Source of the DNA: Lachnospiraceae bacterium
Lineage (GTDB): Bacteria > Bacillota > Clostridia > Lachnospirales > Lachnospiraceae
Reading direction: 5' to 3'
Length of the DNA stretch: 64,000 bases
NCBI GenBank assembly: GCA_910574195.1
Contig: CAJTBF010000002.1
Coordinates: 248,001 to 312,000, forward strand
Part shown: piece by piece, positions 52,390 to 60,843 of the stretch
How positions within the stretch are numbered: position 1 is the first letter of the stretch
Layout: each line of letters begins with the position of its first letter
Notes under the pieces: generated by a model
Seen by the model: the letters and a program-made list of their open reading frames with translations, nothing else
Told to the model about the DNA's origin: nothing
The model's database searches: none
Translations under genes and position numbers: made by a program

Positions 52390-52507
52390 TGTTCCGGTTT
52401 ATATTCAGAATCATAGAGATGCAGACCGGAACATGTATCTTCCGTCACCAGGCAGCACAGTGCCTGGTGTGGTGTGAACAGTAACGGAAAATAGTCTGTG
52501 AAGATAC
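52390..52507 (+). promoter_or_regulatory. Structured leader with three helices upstream of the giant gene
   Basis: Stem 1: TGTTCCGGT (52390-52398) with ACCGGAACA (52425-52433). Stem 2: CACCAGGCA (52446-52454) with TGCCTGGTG (52461-52469), loop GCACAG. Outer helix: GTATC plus TTCCGT (52435-52445) with ACGGAA (52484-52489) and GATAC (52503-52507). All pairings are perfect. It matches no riboswitch that I know. Part of it recurs at 59771-59797, so it may be a dispersed intergenic repeat rather than a gene-specific regulator. Confidence 0.5.
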
Positions 52508-52588
52508 GTTTGGAAGAGAATGATAATTTTTGTGCTTGCATAGAATGAATCTACAAAAAAGTACGAATAAAATGATGAGGTGAACGTG

Positions 52589-55500
52589 GTGGATAAGTAC
52601 GAGTATAAGCAGAAAACAGAACAGATGCTTGAGCTTATGGAGGAAGGTGCATATAGTAAAGCCGCGGTGATTGCGGATGCTATAGACTGGAAGCGGGTAC
52701 GTAATACGAAGATGCTGATAGATGTCAGCGAGATTTATGAAAAAAGTGGGGACTATCGGAAGAGTTATGATGTTCTGAACATTGCTTATCACCGTGCGGA
52801 AGGAAGCCGAAAGGTTTTGTATCAGCTTTGCACGCTTGCGCTGAAGACGAAGAATGTGGATGAAGCAATTGATTACTATGATGAATTTGTGCAGATTGCG
52901 CCAAAGGATCCGAACCAGTATATCCTGCGTTATCAGATTCTGCGTGCCCAGAGGGCGCCGGTAGAACAGCAGATTGAGGTATTGGAGGCCTTTAAGAAAG
53001 CGGAATACATTGAAGAATGGGCGTATGAACTGGCAAAGCTGTATCAGGAAGCCGGTATGACGGCGGAGTGTCTGGATGAATGTGATGATTTGATTTTATG
53101 GTTCAGTGAAGGCAAATACGTCTATCAGGCCATGGAACTGAAGATGCGCTATAAACCTCTGACACCTTCTCAGCAGGAAAAGTATGATCACCGGTTTGAC
53201 GGTTTGTCAAATGAAACCGTTGAGATGCCGGATCTGGTGGAATATAAGAACAGCACGGAAGCCGCGGAAGAGGTGGAGGAGAAAGAAGAGCTGAAGAAGG
53301 CAGGAGAGGTTGCGCCAAAAGAAGATGAGATTCCGCTTTCCGCGCCGAAGACACCGGATATAATGAAAAAAATAGGCAATACTATGAAATTGGACGAAGC
53401 GTTGAAGAGCCTGTTGAATTTTGCGCCGGATACCGAGGGAAAAGAAAGAGAGAGAGACTCTTCCGGCGATCCGGTTAGTACGGATGTTGTGTTTGAAGAG
53501 GACAGGAAAAGTTCCTTTGATACTGCGATTGAAGAGATTGAATCGATTGCAGATCTAAATCTGGCGGATACTTTTTCCGGTCAAAAAGGAATAAAGGAAC
53601 TGAAAGTAGATCCGGATCTGGAGGAATTGCGGCCGGAACCGTTACCGGGAGAGGTGGGAGGCGGGGACACCATTATTTTCCAGAAAATCACCCGGGAAGA
53701 TCTGCAAAGGCATAACGAAAGTGCAGAGATTGCCGAGGATCTGGATGAGAACGCAAAAGCTCTTATGGAGGAATTGGACGCGGAAGCGAAAGCACTGATG
53801 GAGGGACTGGATACCGCGGAAGCGAGCAACACTTTGGAAGAAGTGGACGAAGAGAGAGAGGAGAACGGAGAATCCGAAGCGCCAGAGCAGGAAGCGGCTC
53901 CGGAGATAAAAGAAGGAGAAGCGGGAAAGACGGTGCCGGAGAACGGGGCTGAGCGTGAAAATACACAGATTGAAGGACAGATGAGCCTTTTGGATCTTAT
54001 GGCAGGTTTCGAGTCATTGCCGGACGAATCAGATCCTGCTGATGTTTTGGAGGAAGAGATACAGGAAGGGGAGAAAAGTGGGACTCCGGAAGGAGAACCA
54101 GAGCAATTGGGAGAACTGCCGGAAGTGCAGGAAGAAGTCCTGGTGGAACATACTGTGGAAGATGTGGCGGTGGATGAGACGGAGGAGGAGAAACAGGTCC
54201 GTCTGCCGGAAGAAGATGCCGGGGAAGAGGAGAGAATGGATAATAAGAAAAAGGTAGAATCAATTTTGCCCGCGGATATTCAGCGTTTGATTGATGAGAT
54301 TGAAGGCGTCATTCCGGAAGAAACAGAAGAAGATGCTGTGATGTCGGAAGAGATTTCGGAAGAAGAATTGTTTGAGAATATGGGGGAAGTTGCAGAAAGT
54401 CTGCGTGTAGACGAGTCTTCCGAAGTATTTGAAGATTACGATGATGTTCTGGATGAAGAGGAGTATGTAGAAGAACTGCAGGAAGAAGAGGAATCGGAAG
54501 AGACTGCGGAATATGCCGATGATTACGGAAAGGGAGAGGAAAAATATATTAAGAGTTCCGGGGAAGATCATGTAGAGGAAGCAGAATATACCGGCGGCTA
54601 TGAGGAAGCCGGAGAGTACGGGGATGCGTACGAGGAAGACAGTGAGTACGCCGAAGAGTATAAGGAAGTCGGCTCCGAGGAAGAGAGCGGATATCCGGAT
54701 GAATATGAGGAAGGTAGTTACGAAGAGGACGGCGAGTACGAAGGAGAGGCCTACGAAGAAGAGGCCTACGTAGAAGCGGAATATGAAGAAGCCCGTGATG
54801 AAGATACCGGCGAGTATGCAGAGGGAATCTATGAAGAAGCAGGCTACGAAGAAGACGGTTTTGGGGAAACCGGAGAGTATGAGGAAGGAAGCTACGAAGA
54901 AACCGCTTACGAAGAGGAAGGTTCCGCGGAAACCGATGAATATGTGGGAGAGTATGAGGAAGGGACCTACGGGGAAACTGCTTACGAAGAGGACGGCTAC
55001 GAGGAAGTCGGAGACTATGCCGGAGAGTATGAGGAAGAAAGCTACGGAGAAACCGCTTACGAAGAGGACGGCTACGAGGAAGCCGGAGACTATGCCGGAG
55101 AGTATGAGGAAGAAAGCTACGAGGAAACCGACTACGAAGAAGACGGTTATGAAGAAGCCGGAGACTATGCGGATGAGTACGAGGAAGGTTTCTACGAAGA
55201 AGAGGACGAATATGAAGAAGGCATCTACGAAGAAGATGGGGAGTACACCGATGCATATGAGGATGAATATGCATACGAAGAGGGCAGTGAGCTGATTGAA
55301 GAAAGTCTCAAGGAGGAGTTCAGCCCAAACTGGGATGCGGAGGATTTGTATGATGAACGAGAGATGGAGGAGGAGGAAGAAGAGGAAGAAATAGATCTTC
55401 TTTCGGCGACAACACCTCTCAGCAGAAAAGAAACGGCAAAGATGATCGCCACTGGGAAGACGTCTCCGCTGCCTTTGGATGAAATATCAGATGCATTGTC

Positions 55501-56332
55501 CATGTCCGATACAGGATTTATTGTTCACGGAAAATATGATTTGAAGACGCAAAGCGGTATCGGAACCCGGGCGGGCCTTACCGAGGAACAAAAAAAGCTG
55601 TTCTCCTACTTTGTACCGGTTCGTGGTATGAGCGAACAGCTTGTGGATGTATTGGAGCAGGATAAGAACTGTACAAATCGACAGGGAACTTCCAGTATTG
55701 GAAATTTATTGATTATTGGAAATAAGGGGAATGGAAAAACTGTACTTGCAGTGGATGTGGTAAAGGCAATCCAAAAGCAGCGTGGAATCCAGCAGGGAAA
55801 AGTTGCAATTGTGACAGGGGATTCTCTGAATAAGAAGAAAATCAGTGATATTTTCAATAAGCTATATGGTGGTGCGCTGATTATTGAAAAAGCCGGAAAG
55901 ATGAATGAAAAAACAGTTGCCAGAGTGAACAAGGCAATGGAAAGAGACACAGGGGAACTTTTGATTGTATTGGAGGATCAGAGGAAGCCTCTGGACCGGC
56001 TTTTGAGTTCGGACAGAGAGTTCCGCAGAAAGTTTACAAGCCGGTTGGAAGTACCGATTCTGATTAATGATGAATTGGTTACATTTGGACAGGCATACGC
56101 GCAGGAAAACGGATATCAGATTGACGAGATGGGAATTTTGGCATTGTACAGCCGGATTGATACACTCCAGAGAGAAGATCATGCCGTGACGATCGCAGAG
56201 GTAAAAGAGGTTATGGACGAGGCGATGGAGCATTCCCAGAAAGCGTCGGCGAAAAAATTGATGCGTCGTGTTTTCGGAAGAAATACAGATGATTCTGATC
56301 GGATTATTCTGACAGAGAAAGATTTTAACTGA
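52589..56332 (+). CDS. Giant acidic protein: TPR-like helices, Glu/Tyr repeat region, P-loop ATPase-like domain
   Basis: A 1247-residue protein of unknown function. Residues 1-190 are helical repeats of TPR type (SEIYEKSGDYRKSYDVLNIAYHRA, ALKTKNVDEAIDYYDEFVQIAPKDPNQYILR). About residues 210-960 are extremely acidic and low complexity, with Tyr-rich 25-residue repeats. The last 250 residues resemble CbbX/EccA-like AAA modules: SEQLVDVL, Walker A GNKGNGKT (1044-1051), a Walker B position reading ALIIEKAGKM (Glu1100-Lys1101 instead of Asp-Glu), and FRRKFTSRLEVP near the arginine-finger site. TPR plus AAA is the EccA plan of type VII secretion, but no such genes are nearby. There is no signal peptide. 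GTG 52589 is chosen for GAGGTG 6 bases upstream. Confidence 0.85.
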   Translation: MDKYEYKQKTEQMLELMEEGAYSKAAVIADAIDWKRVRNTKMLIDVSEIYEKSGDYRKSYDVLNIAYHRAEGSRKVLYQLCTLALKTKNVDEAIDYYDEFVQIAPKDPNQYILRYQILRAQRAPVEQQIEVLEAFKKAEYIEEWAYELAKLYQEAGMTAECLDECDDLILWFSEGKYVYQAMELKMRYKPLTPSQQEKYDHRFDGLSNETVEMPDLVEYKNSTEAAEEVEEKEELKKAGEVAPKEDEIPLSAPKTPDIMKKIGNTMKLDEALKSLLNFAPDTEGKERERDSSGDPVSTDVVFEEDRKSSFDTAIEEIESIADLNLADTFSGQKGIKELKVDPDLEELRPEPLPGEVGGGDTIIFQKITREDLQRHNESAEIAEDLDENAKALMEELDAEAKALMEGLDTAEASNTLEEVDEEREENGESEAPEQEAAPEIKEGEAGKTVPENGAERENTQIEGQMSLLDLMAGFESLPDESDPADVLEEEIQEGEKSGTPEGEPEQLGELPEVQEEVLVEHTVEDVAVDETEEEKQVRLPEEDAGEEERMDNKKKVESILPADIQRLIDEIEGVIPEETEEDAVMSEEISEEELFENMGEVAESLRVDESSEVFEDYDDVLDEEEYVEELQEEEESEETAEYADDYGKGEEKYIKSSGEDHVEEAEYTGGYEEAGEYGDAYEEDSEYAEEYKEVGSEEESGYPDEYEEGSYEEDGEYEGEAYEEEAYVEAEYEEARDEDTGEYAEGIYEEAGYEEDGFGETGEYEEGSYEETAYEEEGSAETDEYVGEYEEGTYGETAYEEDGYEEVGDYAGEYEEESYGETAYEEDGYEEAGDYAGEYEEESYEETDYEEDGYEEAGDYADEYEEGFYEEEDEYEEGIYEEDGEYTDAYEDEYAYEEGSELIEESLKEEFSPNWDAEDLYDEREMEEEEEEEEIDLLSATTPLSRKETAKMIATGKTSPLPLDEISDALSMSDTGFIVHGKYDLKTQSGIGTRAGLTEEQKKLFSYFVPVRGMSEQLVDVLEQDKNCTNRQGTSSIGNLLIIGNKGNGKTVLAVDVVKAIQKQRGIQQGKVAIVTGDSLNKKKISDIFNKLYGGALIIEKAGKMNEKTVARVNKAMERDTGELLIVLEDQRKPLDRLLSSDREFRRKFTSRLEVPILINDELVTFGQAYAQENGYQIDEMGILALYSRIDTLQREDHAVTIAEVKEVMDEAMEHSQKASAKKLMRRVFGRNTDDSDRIILTEKDFN
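54890..55264 (+). repeat. Five 75-bp tandem repeats in the giant gene
   Basis: Units begin at 54890, 54965, 55040, 55115 and 55190 (period 75 bases, 25 codons) and encode versions of SYGETAYEEDGYEEAGDYAGEYEEE. Units 2 and 3 are almost identical at the DNA level, pointing to recent duplication; units 1 and 5 are more diverged. Similar but irregular Glu/Tyr repeats extend upstream to about 54590. Confidence 0.92.
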
Positions 56333-56407
56333 GAAATCGCGGGTTGGAGCAGAAGCGGCGCCGATGTACTGAAAAACCAGAAAACAGAAGATAAGAGACT
56401 TACGAAA

Positions 56408-56448
56408 GAAAACCGTTTGCATAAAAATATATGCAGGCGGTTTTCCTT
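56408..56448 (+). terminator. Rho-independent terminator after the giant gene
   Basis: AAAACCGTTTGCATA pairs with TATGCAGGCGGTTTT (two G-T pairs) around a short loop, with CCTTTG following and a run of T within the arm. Confidence 0.8.
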
Positions 56449-56628
56449 TGTGAGATACTTAAATGAAGTATATCTTATCGGAACAGAAAACAGACGGCGT
56501 TAGTGGAAAGAAAATTTGTAAGGGGTTACATCTGAAATGTTAATATGGGAAAACTGCATAAAAAATAAGAGGAAATGTTAAAAAAATATCAATTTTATTA
56601 TGCAATACAACGAATATTATTTGCGGTA

Positions 56629-56657
56629 TTGACATTTCCATATCCACAATTTACAAT
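56629..56657 (+). promoter_or_regulatory. Sigma-A-like promoter of the TRAP operon
   Basis: TTGACA (56629-56634), 17 bases, TACAAT (56652-56657). It is directly followed by a cre-like operator. The rest of the 422-base gap (56333-56754) holds the upstream terminator and AT-rich DNA without a gene. Confidence 0.7.
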
Positions 56658-56662
56658 AAAAA

Positions 56663-56676
56663 TGTAAACGCTTACA
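56663..56676 (+). promoter_or_regulatory. cre-like operator at the TRAP operon start site
   Basis: TGTAAACGCTTACA fits the catabolite-responsive element consensus TGWAARCGYTWNCW at every position. It begins 6 bases after the -10 box, so binding would block transcription. CcpA or a local LacI-family regulator could act here; no such regulator is encoded in the window. Confidence 0.7.
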
Positions 56677-56754
56677 TTATCAGAGGAAAACTCTCTGAAA
56701 ATGTAAAAACGGAGACATTTCCGGCATAAAAGAAACGAGAAAGGAAAGAGAAAG

Positions 56755-57819
56755 ATGAGACGTATGAAAAAAGTAGTATCGGTCGTGTGTTGTATCTGTC
56801 TGATCCTGGGGCTGGCGGGTTGTGCCTCTTCGGGAGGAGGGGGCACCGTAGGGCACAAAAGGATCATTCGGATTTCCCATGCACAATCCGAATCCCATCC
56901 GGAGCATCTTGGCCTGCTTGCATTCAAAGAGTACGTGGAGGAAAATCTGGGAGATAAGTATGAAGTACAGATATTCCCAAACGAGATTCTGGGAGCAGCG
57001 CAGAGGGCCATTGAACTGACACAGACGGGCGCCATTGATTTTGTTGTGGCAGGAACGGCCAACTTGGAGACATTTGCGGATATTTATGAGATTTTCAGTA
57101 TGCCGTATTTGTTTGATTCTGTAGAGGCATATCATGAAACGATGATGGACACGGATTATATGGAACAGATCTATGAGTCCACAGACGAAGCCGGTTTTCG
57201 TGTGATGACCTGGTACAATGCAGGTACAAGAAGTTTTTATGCAAAGACACCGATTGCAACACCGGAGGATTTGAAAGGAAAGAAAATCCGGGTGCAGCAG
57301 TCTCCCGCAAGTGTGGCAATGATGCAGGCGTTTGGGGCGGCAGCCTCTCCCATGAGTTTTGGCGAGGTTTATACGGCGATTCAGCAGGGGGTAATCGATG
57401 GGGCGGAAAATAACGAACTGGCGCTGACGAATAATAAGCATGGAGAAGTTGCCAAATATTATGCTTACAACAATCATCAGATGGTTCCGGACATGTTGAT
57501 TGCGAATTTAAAGTTTTTGAATGGTCTTTCGGACGAGGAACGGGAGATTTTTGTGGAGGCTGCGAGAATTTCCACAGAAGTGGAGATGGAAAACTGGGAC
57601 GATCAGGTAGCGGAAGCAAAACGAGTTGCAGAAGAAGATATGGGTGTGGAATTCACGGAAGTAGATATTGAGGCGTTTAAGGAAAAGGTACTGCCGCTGC
57701 ATGAGGAAATGTTAAAGGAAAATCCGAAAATCCAGGAGTTCTATGATCATATTCAGGAGATCAATCAGAATGTAGAGAAAACATCCGACCAATCAGAAAA
57801 GGAGGCGGAAGAGAAATGA
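56755..57819 (+). CDS. dctP: TRAP transporter substrate-binding lipoprotein DctP
   Basis: A 354-residue extracytoplasmic binding protein. The N-terminus is a lipoprotein signal (CLILGLAGCASS, lipobox Cys about residue 23), and the DctP fold shows RISHAQSESHPEHLG, YEVQIFPNEILGAAQRAIELTQTGAIDFV, the invariant-arginine region GTRSFYAKTPIATPEDLKGKKIRV, and SFGEVYTAIQQGVIDGAENN. Substrates of this family are usually organic acids, often sugar acids; the cre-like site fits carbon control. ATG 56755 or 56764 could start. It overlaps dctQ by 4 bases. Confidence 0.95.
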   Translation: MRRMKKVVSVVCCICLILGLAGCASSGGGGTVGHKRIIRISHAQSESHPEHLGLLAFKEYVEENLGDKYEVQIFPNEILGAAQRAIELTQTGAIDFVVAGTANLETFADIYEIFSMPYLFDSVEAYHETMMDTDYMEQIYESTDEAGFRVMTWYNAGTRSFYAKTPIATPEDLKGKKIRVQQSPASVAMMQAFGAAASPMSFGEVYTAIQQGVIDGAENNELALTNNKHGEVAKYYAYNNHQMVPDMLIANLKFLNGLSDEEREIFVEAARISTEVEMENWDDQVAEAKRVAEEDMGVEFTEVDIEAFKEKVLPLHEEMLKENPKIQEFYDHIQEINQNVEKTSDQSEKEAEEK

Positions 57820-58322
57820 GTACATTGAAGAAACTTCGAAAGGGAATGGATACGGTATTAAGTACGGCATGCTTTATTATTTTTGCGTTTATGGTATGCG
57901 TGGGAACTTATCAGATTGTAGTGCGCTATTTTTTCAATAGTCCGAGTACGGTATCCGAGGAACTTTTAACATATAGCTTTACCTGGATGGCTCTTCTTGC
58001 TTCGGCTTATGTATTTGGGAAACGGGATCATATGCGGATGGGATTTATTGCAGATAAATTGACGGGAAAAAAGAAAATGGTAATGGAAATTGCAATTGAA
58101 CTTTTGATTCTTGCGTTTTCTGTGATTGTGTTGATTTTTGGGGGATTCAGTATCATGAATCTTACAATGACGCAGGTGACGGCTTCTCTGGGGATTCCGA
58201 TGGGGACAGTATATACGGTGGTACCGTTGACGGGAGTACTGGTTGTCGTATATGCAATTCTGAATATTGTGGATTTGTGCCGGGGAACCGAAGGACAAAA
58301 GCAAGAGTGTGCAGAAGAATAA
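57816..58322 (+). CDS. dctQ: TRAP transporter small membrane subunit DctQ
   Basis: A 168-residue protein with four membrane helices: FIIFAFMVCVGTYQIVVRYFFNSPSTVSEELLTYSFTWMALLASAYVFGKRDHMRMGFI is the characteristic first half (VRYFF and FGKRDHMRM). It joins with DctM in the membrane. The ATGA overlap with dctP and the following dctM show a single operon. Confidence 0.94.
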   Translation: MSTLKKLRKGMDTVLSTACFIIFAFMVCVGTYQIVVRYFFNSPSTVSEELLTYSFTWMALLASAYVFGKRDHMRMGFIADKLTGKKKMVMEIAIELLILAFSVIVLIFGGFSIMNLTMTQVTASLGIPMGTVYTVVPLTGVLVVVYAILNIVDLCRGTEGQKQECAEE

Positions 58323-58346
58323 AGGACGAGAGGAGGAAGTGTTTTT

Positions 58347-59654
58347 ATGGATATTGCAGTATTATCGGGTATGATTATTTTAGTGATGCTGGTGGTTTTG
58401 CTGGTTGCCGGAGTTCCCATTGCGGTGGCGCTGGGAGTGTCCTCGATCTGCGCGATTCTGCCGATTCTGAATTTTGAAGCAACCGTTGTGACAGGAGCAC
58501 AGAGAATTTTTTCGGGGATTTCTATTTTTTCGTTGCTTGCTATTCCTTTTTTTATCCTTGCCGGAAATATTATGAACAAAGGGGGAATTGCGGTACGGTT
58601 GATTAATCTGGCGAAGCTTGTGACCGGACGGACGCCGGGGGCGCTGGCACAGACCAATGTGGTGGCCAATATGCTGTTTGGCTCGATCTCCGGTTCCGGT
58701 ACGGCGGCAGCTTCTGCAATGGGATCGATTATCGGGCCGATCGAAAAAGAAGAGGGCTATGATCCTGATTTTTCGGCGGCGGCCAATATTGCGACGGCGC
58801 CGACGGGACTTCTGATTCCACCCAGCAATGTGATGATCACCTTTTCTCTGGTCAGCGGCGGCACCTCTGTGGCGGCGTTGTTCATGGCGGGATACATTCC
58901 GGGATTTTTATGGGGGCTGGCCTGTATGCTGGTGATCTATGTGTTGGCGAAAAAGAACGGCTATCGCAGTACAAGTAAATTTACGGCAAAGGAAGCCGTG
59001 CAGGTACTGCTGCAGGCTTTGCCTTGTCTGCTGCTGATTGTGATTGTAATCGGTGGAATTATTTTCGGAATTTTTACGGCGACAGAAGGTTCGGTTGTAG
59101 CCGTAGTGTATAGCCTGATTCTGTCATTATTTTTCTACAAATCCATTAAATGGAAGGATCTTCCGCAGCTCTTTAAAGAAAGTGCGGAGATGACAGGAAT
59201 CATTATTTTTCTGATCGGTGTATCCAGTATTATGTCATGGGTGATGGCATTCACCGGAATTCCGACCGCCATCTCCAACGGGTTGTTAGGATTGACAAAT
59301 AATAAAATTATTATTTTGCTGATCATCAACGTGCTGCTTTTGGTTGTGGGAACTTTTATGGATATGACACCGGCGTGTCTGATTTTTACGCCGATTTTCC
59401 TGCCGGTATGTACGGCATTGGGAATGAATACAATCCATTTTGGAATTATGATGATCTTCAATCTTTGTATCGGAACAATTACGCCACCGGTAGGAACAAC
59501 GTTGTTTGTTGGGGTCCGTGTGGGAAATGTTAAAATCGAAACCGTGTTTAAGCAGCTTCTGATTTACTTTGCAGCAATTTTTGTTGTGCTGCTGCTTGTG
59601 ACATATATTCCGCAGATCTCGCTGTGGCTGCCGGGGCTGATGGGATATGTATAA
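58347..59654 (+). CDS. dctM: TRAP transporter large membrane subunit DctM
   Basis: A 435-residue, about 12-helix transporter: VAGVPIAVALGVSSICAIL, ILAGNIMNKGGIAVRLINLAKLVTGRTPGALAQTNVVANMLFGSISGSGTAAASAMGSIIGP, IPPSNVMITFSLVSGGTSVAALFMAGYIPGF, and the C-terminal DMTPACLIFTPIFLPV and TPPVGTTLFVGVRVG motifs, all typical of DctM. It drives sodium- or proton-coupled uptake. GAGGAGGAAG lies upstream. It is the last chromosomal-type gene before the mobile element. Confidence 0.95.
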   Translation: MDIAVLSGMIILVMLVVLLVAGVPIAVALGVSSICAILPILNFEATVVTGAQRIFSGISIFSLLAIPFFILAGNIMNKGGIAVRLINLAKLVTGRTPGALAQTNVVANMLFGSISGSGTAAASAMGSIIGPIEKEEGYDPDFSAAANIATAPTGLLIPPSNVMITFSLVSGGTSVAALFMAGYIPGFLWGLACMLVIYVLAKKNGYRSTSKFTAKEAVQVLLQALPCLLLIVIVIGGIIFGIFTATEGSVVAVVYSLILSLFFYKSIKWKDLPQLFKESAEMTGIIIFLIGVSSIMSWVMAFTGIPTAISNGLLGLTNNKIIILLIINVLLLVVGTFMDMTPACLIFTPIFLPVCTALGMNTIHFGIMMIFNLCIGTITPPVGTTLFVGVRVGNVKIETVFKQLLIYFAAIFVVLLLVTYIPQISLWLPGLMGYV

Positions 59655-60115
59655 AGACACCATGAGCGGTAACGGTGGATAGTTGCTTTTCACACCCTAC
59701 GGGCGTGCACAGTAGTGGCCGCCGGCCCATTTAAAGATGTTTTCAGCAAGGGGATGGCGGCTATCCGGTCGGAACGCGTATCTCCCGTCACCAGGCATGT
59801 AGAGACTATTGTGTTGATACAAAAGAAAACCTCGTAGAAATCCTTTATTTTAGGCACTTTGCGAAGCATTTCACGTTCACTTCGGAGGGTGAAAAAATCC
59901 GAAATAAGCACCTCAAAAACTACTTTGACGTTTCGGTGGTAGTTGATATCGGGTGTGGGAACACAAACGGAAAATAAAGGGTTTGGGCAATTAACGTGTC
60001 TATGTAGTGTCCACCTTGCTGATAAAAAGCGGACAACAGGCTCTTAGAAATTGAACGGGATAGGTGTATCATTAGAGATAGTGGTACGCTTATTTTTTTG
60101 ATCCAATTTGCAGCT
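59655..60115. other. Intergenic stretch with probable mobile-element junction
   Basis: About 460 bases without a supported gene. GGAACGCGTATCTCCCGTCACCAGGCA-type sequence at 59771-59797 matches 24 of 27 bases of the leader element at 52428-52454, and AACGGAAAATA at 59966-59976 matches 52483-52493; about 153 bases lie between them here against 28 there. GTTGATA occurs at both 59813 and 59942. Base composition and gene content change from chromosomal to element-type after about 59.8-60.1 kb, so the left end (attL) should be here, but I cannot fix it to a base. Confidence 0.4.
59771..59797. repeat. Second copy of the 27-nt leader element
   Basis: Compared with 52428-52454, the only differences are three transitions. 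The GTATC at 59778-59782 could pair with GATAC at 59816-59820. The stem CACCAGGCA has no nearby partner here, unlike at 52461-52469. Confidence 0.7.
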
Positions 60116-60144
60116 TTGAACATTCTGCTATCCGTCTATATAAT
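60116..60144 (+). promoter_or_regulatory. Putative promoter of the first element genes
   Basis: TTGAAC (60116-60121), 17 bases, TATAAT (60139-60144), about 27 bases before the ATG at 60171. Confidence 0.6.
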
Positions 60145-60170
60145 GAAATCAAAAAAGGATGGTGGACTTT

Positions 60171-60368
60171 ATGAGAGAAAAGAAAAATCATTTGTATGTG
60201 GATAGTGGGGAACGGAGCATTTTGTTACATAGCCTTGTGGAACTGAAAAATCAGCTCATACAGCAAGGCAGATATACAGACTGCGTTGACGAACTTATTT
60301 TTAAGGTTATCCATGCACCTATAAAAAAATTAAGAGTAGAGCTTGTAGGGGGAAGTGATGTACGATAA
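60171..60368 (+). CDS. Small protein of unknown function, mobile-element type
   Basis: A 65-residue protein starting MREKKNHLYVDSGERSILLHSLVELKNQLIQQG and continuing RYTDCVDELIFKVIHAPIKKLRVELVG. Proteins like this are common at one end of Clostridiales conjugative elements, as I recall, but no function is known to me. ATG 60171 follows GGTGGACTTT; an in-frame ATG at 60159 is less well placed. It overlaps the next gene by 11 bases. Confidence 0.7.
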   Translation: MREKKNHLYVDSGERSILLHSLVELKNQLIQQGRYTDCVDELIFKVIHAPIKKLRVELVGGSDVR

Positions 60369-60693
60369 GGAATTTAAAGAACTGGTGAAGATAGCAGCAG
60401 AGAAATTAAAAGACGAATCCGTATTGAAACTGCTACAAGCCGATGTAAGTTATCAAAAAGACAGTAAGGATGAGGGATATGCGGAGGATGCCTTTAACCA
60501 GCTTGATTTGACGGAGAAACAGAGGGAAGTTTGCCAACATCTTATAGATTGCAGGGAAAAGCAGGATTTTGAATACGGCACTCATGCGTATATTGCAGGA
60601 CTGATGGATGCGTTTCATATTATGGCGGTATTGTTTCCAGAAAAATGGGATACGGAGAGAATAAGAGAAGCCTTATCACAAAAGAACAGATAA
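60358..60693 (+). CDS. Conserved element protein, possibly DUF6809-like
   Basis: A 111-residue soluble helical protein: EFKELVKIAAEKLKDESVLKLLQADVSYQKD, LDLTEKQREVCQHLIDCREKQDFEYGTHAYIAGLMDAFHIMAVLFP. The repeated FEYGTHAYIAGLMDAF region resembles proteins of mobile elements annotated as DUF6809; the recognition is tentative. ATG 60358 has GGGGGAAGTG upstream. It is coupled to the preceding gene and followed by a terminator. Confidence 0.7.
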   Translation: MYDKEFKELVKIAAEKLKDESVLKLLQADVSYQKDSKDEGYAEDAFNQLDLTEKQREVCQHLIDCREKQDFEYGTHAYIAGLMDAFHIMAVLFPEKWDTERIREALSQKNR

Positions 60694-60725
60694 GGCAGAG
60701 AATAAAACGGAATAGATTTTTACAT

Positions 60726-60773
60726 AGCCGATTGGTGTAGTTTAGCAAATAAAACAGCCAGTCGGCTTTTTTT
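60726..60773 (+). terminator. Rho-independent terminator before the parA gene
   Basis: AGCCGATTGG pairs with CCAGTCGGCT (one G-T pair) around a 22-base loop, followed by T7. Confidence 0.8.
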
Positions 60774-60793
60774 ATTGCCATGAATCCTTTACA

Positions 60794-60816
60794 TAGCCAC
60801 CTTGACAAAGTGGCTA
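60794..60816 (+). promoter_or_regulatory. Inverted repeat just upstream of the element parA
   Basis: TAGCCAC and GTGGCTA form a 7-bp stem with a 9-base loop, 28 bases before the ATG. TTTACATAGCC occurs both here (60787) and at 60719. Autoregulatory binding by ParA/ParB or a translational hairpin is possible. Confidence 0.35.
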
Positions 60817-60843
60817 AATCTATGCGAAAGGAGGACGCACCCT

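Noticed and set aside
54549-55274. 241-codon minus-strand frame rich in Arg, His and Leu
   Set aside because: It is the antisense of the Glu/Tyr repeats of the giant gene; its composition follows from the repeat and it has no ribosome site.
59690-59911. 73-codon minus-strand frame over the probable element junction
   Set aside because: It only reads through the repeated 27-nt element on the opposite strand. The similar peptide from 52347-52541 comes from the same DNA repeat, not from a protein family.
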